Part shown: one piece after another, positions 36,881 through 40,499 of the stretch | How the letters are laid out: every line of letters begins with the position of its first letter | How positions within the stretch are numbered: the first letter of the stretch is position 1 | NCBI GenBank assembly: GCA_029946105.1 | Contig: JAQSDW010000103.1 | Span: 1 to 40,499 of the forward strand | DNA length: 40,499 nt | DNA from: Reyranella sp. | Lineage (GTDB): Bacteria; Pseudomonadota; Alphaproteobacteria; Reyranellales; Reyranellaceae | Reading direction: 5' to 3' | The notes under the pieces: model-generated | Databases searched by the model: none | What the model was told of the DNA's origin: nothing | Seen by the model: the letters and a program-made list of their open reading frames with translations, nothing else | Position numbers and translations under genes: made by a program

Positions 36881-37768
36881 TCAGGCGGCCTTCTTCTGCG
36901 TCGCCAGCCACGCCTCGCAGCAGGCCTTGGCCAGGTTGCGTACGCGCAGCATGAAGCTCTGCCGCTCGGTCACGCTGATCACGCCGCGCGCATCGAGCAG
37001 GTTGAAGGTGTGGCTCGCCTTGATGCACTGCTCATAGGCGGGCAGCGGCAGCTTCTTCTCGATGAGCCGGCCACATTCCTTCTCGGCATCGGCGAAATGC
37101 CGGAACAGCATGTCGGTGTCGGCATGCTCGAAATTGTAGGCCGACTGTTCCTGCTCGTTTTGCAGGAAGACGTCGCCGTAGGTCAGCGGCACGTCCGAAT
37201 CGGCGCGGTTGAACGGCAGCTCGTAGACCGTCTTCTTGTCGAAGAGATACATGGCGAGCCGCTCGAGCCCGTAGGTGACCTCGCCCGCCACCATCTCGAC
37301 CTCGATCCCGCCGACCTGTTGGAAGTAGGTGAACTGCGAAATCTCCATGCCGTCGCACCAGACTTCCCAGCCGAGCCCCCAGGCGCCGAGCGTCGGGCTC
37401 TCCCAGTCGTCCTCGACGAAGCGGATGTCGTGCAGGCCAGCGTCGATGCCGATCGCTACCAGCGACCCCAGATAGAGGTCCTGGAAGTCAGCCGGCGATG
37501 GCTTCATGATCACCTGGAACTGATAGTAGTGCTGCAGCCGATTCGGGTTCTCGCCATAGCGGCCATCGGTCGGCCGGCGCGAGGGCTGCACATAGGCGGC
37601 GTACCAGGGCTTCGGCCCCAACGCGCGCAAGGTCGTCGCCGTATGAAAGGTGCCCGCGCCCATTTCCATGTCGAACGGCTGAAGGATCAGGCAGCCCTGT
37701 CCGGCCCAATAGTCCTGCAGGGTGAGGATCAATTCCTGAAAGCACGTCGGCTTGGCAGGTGCGGACAC
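36881..37768 (-). CDS. glyQ: Glycyl-tRNA synthetase alpha subunit
   Basis: Catalytic class II aminoacyl-tRNA synthetase alpha chain of 295 aa, which forms glycyl-adenylate. It begins [45 protein letters not shown], the GlyQ N-terminal hallmark, and continues with [28 protein letters not shown] and [13 protein letters not shown] start at 37768 with GGGGAA before it. First gene of the minus-strand operon glyQ-glyS-ppdK-meaB-HIT; the 118 bases upstream separate it from the small zinc-ribbon gene of the same strand. Confidence 0.95.
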   Translation of the reverse strand: MSAPAKPTCFQELILTLQDYWAGQGCLILQPFDMEMGAGTFHTATTLRALGPKPWYAAYVQPSRRPTDGRYGENPNRLQHYYQFQVIMKPSPADFQDLYLGSLVAIGIDAGLHDIRFVEDDWESPTLGAWGLGWEVWCDGMEISQFTYFQQVGGIEVEMVAGEVTYGLERLAMYLFDKKTVYELPFNRADSDVPLTYGDVFLQNEQEQSAYNFEHADTDMLFRHFADAEKECGRLIEKKLPLPAYEQCIKASHTFNLLDARGVISVTERQSFMLRVRNLAKACCEAWLATQKKAA

Positions 37769-37886
37769 CGATATTCCCCGAAGCTGAGAAGGCCTTGTAT
37801 TTCCGCGATTTAAGGCCGTTTTTGCGGTGCGGCAAAATAGGTGCGGCCCCTACCCCGGTCAAGCACGCCGACGGTCCACTGCGGCC

Positions 37887-38165
37887 TTATGGCAGGGGGC
37901 GGCTACAATGGCCGCATTTTTCGGCAGCGGTCGAAACATAGGCACCGCAGCCGGCACATTGGACGGTTTCCTCGATCACCGGTTGGCGAGCCTGGGCTGT
38001 TTGGGCCGTGGCAGCGGGTTCGGGAGCGCGCTGCGGCGGGGCGGGCTTCGGCGGCGCCGGCGGCGGCCCGACGAACCGGTCGTACAGTCCCTTCCAGCGG
38101 GAGAAGGTCCTGTACGCCGCGTAGAGCGCCACCCCGAGCAGCGCGAGTTTGAGCAAAAGACCCAT
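37887..38165 (-). CDS. Small membrane-anchored zinc-ribbon protein (PP0621-like)
   Basis: A 92-aa protein with one N-terminal membrane segment (residues 3-20), a proline/alanine-rich linker (residues 33-60) and a C-terminal zinc ribbon with Cys70, Cys73, Cys84 and Cys87 (CxxC-x10-CxxC). The arrangement resembles the PP0621 family of short proteins of unknown function. ATG at 38165 encodes MGLLLKLALLGVALYAAYRT. It is upstream of glyQ on the same strand and divergent from glpD. Function unknown. Confidence 0.75.
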   Translation of the reverse strand: MGLLLKLALLGVALYAAYRTFSRWKGLYDRFVGPPPAPPKPAPPQRAPEPAATAQTAQARQPVIEETVQCAGCGAYVSTAAEKCGHCSRPLP

Positions 38166-38195
38166 GCGTCGCTTGTGCGCACACTATGCATTGCG

Positions 38196-38246
38196 GTCAA
38201 GCAGCGGCCCGTCAAGCGGGGCCGGTCAAGCAGGAGCCGCTTGACC
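38196..38246. promoter_or_regulatory. GTCAAGC repeats upstream of glpD
   Basis: Three direct copies of GTCAAGC start at 38196, 38211 and 38225 (spacing 15 and 14) and one inverted copy GCTTGAC is at 38239-38245. The last two form a perfect dyad GGTCAAGC-N7-GCTTGACC (38224-38246), 45 bases before the glpD start. A further GTCAAGC is at 37858. The regular spacing suggests a multi-site operator; the cognate regulator is not in the window. Confidence 0.5.
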
Positions 38247-38290
38247 AGTCCGCTCGCCTCCGGAGCCCGCCCCCGCTATAGGATTGGGCC

Positions 38291-39826
38291 ATGGATGCGA
38301 GGGAGGACGCCCCGCTCGACCTGTTCGTGGTCGGCGGTGGGATCAATGGCGCAGGCATTGCCTGCGACGCGGCGGGCCGGGCGCTCAAGGTCGGGCTCTG
38401 CGAAATGAACGATTTCGCCAGCGCCACCTCCTCGGCATCGACCAAGCTGATCCACGGCGGCCTGCGCTATCTCGAGCAATACGAGTTCCGCCTCGTGCGC
38501 GAAGCGCTGATGGAGCGCGAGGTCCTGCTGGCCAAGGCGCCGCATCTGGCCTTCCCGCTGCGCTTCGTGCTGCCGCACGAACCCCATCTCCGGCCGCGCT
38601 GGATGCTGAGGCTGGGTCTCTTCCTCTACGACCATCTCGACTGGCACATGACCCTGCCCAAATCCGAGGCGGTCAACTTCGCAACCTCGCAGTACGGCGA
38701 CGGGCTGAAATCGACGTTCGAGAAGGGCTTCGTCTATTCCGACGCCTGGGTCGACGACGCCCGCCTGGTGATTTGCAACCTGAAGTCGGCGCGCGAGATG
38801 GGCGCCCGCATCTTCGCCCGCCATCAATGTGTCTCGGCCAAGCGCAGCGACGATGGCAAGCTTTGGCACATCGATCTGGCCGGTCCCGGCGGGGCACCCG
38901 TCCATCTCAAGGCGCGCGGCCTGGTGAACGCCGCTGGCCCCTGGGTAAAGCACTTCCTCGACGCGCAGACGCCCATCCGAACGACCAAGCGCGTGCGCCT
39001 GATCAAAGGCAGCCACATCGTGGTGCCGCGCCTCTACGAGGGCCATCACGCCTTCATCCTGCAGAACAGCGACAATCGCATCGTCTTCGTCATTCCCTAC
39101 GAGCGCGACTTTTCGGTGATCGGCACCACCGACATTCCCTCCGAGTTCGGCGACAAGCCGGTCTGCACGCCCGAGGAAATCGCCTATCTCTGCGACATCG
39201 CCAGCCGCTACATGCAGAAGCCGGTGACGCCGGCCGACGTCGTATGGACCTATTCGGGCGTGCGGCCTCTGTTCGACGACGGCGACGACAATCCCTCGGC
39301 GGTCACGCGCGACTACCATCTCGAAGTCGACGCCCCGCAAGGTGCTGCGCCGCTGCTCTCCGTCTTCGGCGGCAAGATCACGACCTATCGCCGCCTCGCC
39401 GAACATGCCCTGGCCGATCTCAGCAGCTACTATCCCCACATGGGCAATGTCTGGACGGCGACTCGACCGGTCTTCGACGGCGAGATGGCCGATGCGCCGA
39501 CGTTCGAGGAGGCGTTCGATCTCTTCGTCGACGGCGCCGCCAAGACCAAACCCGGCCTGCCTCCGGAACTCGTTCGCATCCTGGCCCGCCGTCATGGCTC
39601 GGGGCTGGACGATCTCCTGGAGAAGGTGAAGACGGTGGCCGACCTGGGCCGACACTTCGGCGGCCATCTCTATGAACTCGAGGTTCGCTACCTGATCCGG
39701 GACGAATGGGCGGTCGAAGCCGAGGACATCCTGTGGCGGCGGACCAAGGAAGGCCTGCACATGACGGCGGCCGAATGCGACGCATTCGCACTCTGGATGG
39801 TCGAACAGCGGCCGAACTTTACATAA
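38291..39826 (+). CDS. glpD: Glycerol-3-phosphate dehydrogenase (FAD, respiratory)
   Basis: Membrane-associated flavoenzyme of 511 aa that oxidises sn-glycerol 3-phosphate to dihydroxyacetone phosphate and feeds electrons to quinone. The FAD-binding motif is LFVVGGGINGAGIACDAAGRAL at the N-terminus, followed by SATSSASTKLIHGGLRYLEQYEFRLVREAL, the GlpD hallmark; FVIPYERDFSVIGTTDIP and SVFGGKITTYRRLAEHAL are also diagnostic. The C-terminal domain of about 110 residues is complete. ATG at 38291 lies 45 bases after a dyad of GTCAAGC repeats, a likely control site. No glpK, glpF or glpR is next to it. Confidence 0.95.
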   Translation: MDAREDAPLDLFVVGGGINGAGIACDAAGRALKVGLCEMNDFASATSSASTKLIHGGLRYLEQYEFRLVREALMEREVLLAKAPHLAFPLRFVLPHEPHLRPRWMLRLGLFLYDHLDWHMTLPKSEAVNFATSQYGDGLKSTFEKGFVYSDAWVDDARLVICNLKSAREMGARIFARHQCVSAKRSDDGKLWHIDLAGPGGAPVHLKARGLVNAAGPWVKHFLDAQTPIRTTKRVRLIKGSHIVVPRLYEGHHAFILQNSDNRIVFVIPYERDFSVIGTTDIPSEFGDKPVCTPEEIAYLCDIASRYMQKPVTPADVVWTYSGVRPLFDDGDDNPSAVTRDYHLEVDAPQGAAPLLSVFGGKITTYRRLAEHALADLSSYYPHMGNVWTATRPVFDGEMADAPTFEEAFDLFVDGAAKTKPGLPPELVRILARRHGSGLDDLLEKVKTVADLGRHFGGHLYELEVRYLIRDEWAVEAEDILWRRTKEGLHMTAAECDAFALWMVEQRPNFT

Positions 39827-39907
39827 CTTAACAAGGCGGCCGGGCACGCCGGGCAGGTTCAGGCCGTATCACCGGAACAATCCTTTTTCCTTGTGGTGAG
39901 GTTTCCG

Positions 39908-40450
39908 ATGTCGTTCCGTCCCCTGCTTCTCGCGATACCGACCGCCTTCGTCCTGGCCGCAGGCCTTGCCTTCGCCAGCCCCGCGTCGGCGCTCGACAGC
40001 GACTTCGACGACCTGCTGGAGCTTGCCCAGGCTCCCCCGCCGGTCGCCGCCCCTGCCGGCCGCACCTTCTCCCCCAAGAACATGTGCCTCGATCAGGTCG
40101 CACGCCGCATCGGCAACCGCGCCTACATCAAGGCCCGGCTCGAGCTGAAGCCCGACCAGATGACCGCCTGGAATGCCTTCGAGAAGGCCTCCGACGAGGC
40201 GAGCACCAAGGCCGGCGCCCGTTGCGCGACCTTGCCGGCCGAGATGAAGGAGCGTCCCAACTACGTCGATCGCCTGTCGATGGAAGAAGACGCGATGAAG
40301 GCCCGCGTCGCCTCGATCGAGACGGTGAAGCCCACGCTCGTGGCGCTCTATGGCGTGCTGTCGCCGGAGCAGAAGGCCATCCTCGACCGGCCGCGTGGCC
40401 TGCCGACGGGCGGCCACGGCCATCACATGCGCGGCCCCGGCCCGCGCTAG
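39908..40450 (+). CDS. Secreted LTXXQ/Spy-like protein
   Basis: Predicted periplasmic protein of 180 aa. A signal peptide occupies residues 1-28 (MSFRPLLLAIPTAFVLAAGL... ending ASA) with cleavage before LDSD. The mature part is helical with two LTxxQ-type segments, LELKPDQMTAWNAF and LSPEQKAIL, as in the Spy/CpxP-like LTXXQ family of periplasmic chaperones and stress sensors. The tail is Gly/His-rich. I chose ATG 39908 because GTGAGG lies 6-7 bases before it; GTG codons at 39893 and 39896 are also in frame but add residues before the signal peptide. Follows glpD by 81 bases; its own promoter is likely. Confidence 0.8.
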   Translation: MSFRPLLLAIPTAFVLAAGLAFASPASALDSDFDDLLELAQAPPPVAAPAGRTFSPKNMCLDQVARRIGNRAYIKARLELKPDQMTAWNAFEKASDEASTKAGARCATLPAEMKERPNYVDRLSMEEDAMKARVASIETVKPTLVALYGVLSPEQKAILDRPRGLPTGGHGHHMRGPGPR

Positions 40451-40499
40451 AGTCTTTTCGGTTCATATCGAAGCATATCCAGCGTTAGCGATGTATCGA
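40451..40499. other. Right edge, no feature seen
   Basis: The last 49 bases after the LTXXQ-protein stop show no convincing start codon, terminator or RNA gene. Confidence 0.4.

Noticed and set aside
39827..39907. Terminator for glpD
   Set aside because: A TTTTT run is present at about 39883-39887 but no proper stem stands before it.

Overview
The window is G+C-rich, densely coded DNA with no rRNA, tRNA, CRISPR array, prophage or insertion sequence that I can see. Gene content, the glyQ-glyS-ppdK arrangement, many GTG starts and 4-base stop/start overlaps point to a free-living, metabolically versatile alphaproteobacterium, perhaps of the Rhodospirillales/Hyphomicrobiales (Reyranella-like) type. 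That placement is an inference; no phylogenetic marker was aligned.

Layout. 1-391 has no convincing gene. 392-1942 encodes the carboxyltransferase subunit of a biotin-dependent acyl-CoA carboxylase. 1970-4713 (minus) holds two tandem, related, uncharacterised multi-pass membrane proteins, next to a SAM methyltransferase (4820-5629). 5632-6633 (minus) is a DenD-type dehydrogenase, divergent from a KefB/KefC-type K+/H+ antiporter (6698-8524) followed by an endonuclease/exonuclease/phosphatase-fold protein. 9219-13003 (minus) runs acuI, an omega-amino-acid aminotransferase and a cardiolipin synthase. 13169-16341 (plus) is a glutathione S-transferase with two overlapping MFS transporters. An IclR regulator (minus) diverges from a TauD/TfdA dioxygenase, then comes ygfZ.

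19055-27058 (plus) is a seven-gene operon: a cytoplasmic-type gamma-glutamyltransferase, a DUF1028 protein and a complete Opp/Dpp-type peptide ABC transporter (two ATPases, binding protein, two permeases). It reads as uptake plus intracellular hydrolysis of a small peptide, probably a gamma-glutamyl compound.

The least expected locus is 27103-29837. A minus-strand operon encodes a protein joining a membrane domain to a NadD-like nucleotidyltransferase domain, then two paralogous GNAT acyltransferases. It is separated by a relatively A+T-rich, dyad-containing intergenic region from a divergent LysR-type regulator (29838-30797). I cannot assign it to a known pathway; it is the best candidate for an undescribed system.

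30799-37768 (minus) is a tight five-gene operon: glyQ, glyS, ppdK, meaB and a HIT-family hydrolase. A small zinc-ribbon membrane protein (37887-38165, minus) diverges from glpD (38291-39826); repeated GTCAAGC motifs lie between them. The window ends with a secreted LTXXQ/Spy-like protein. Small inverted repeats that cover ribosome-binding sites or start codons (ggt, ygfZ) and probable operators (IclR, glpD, LysR intergenic) are listed separately.
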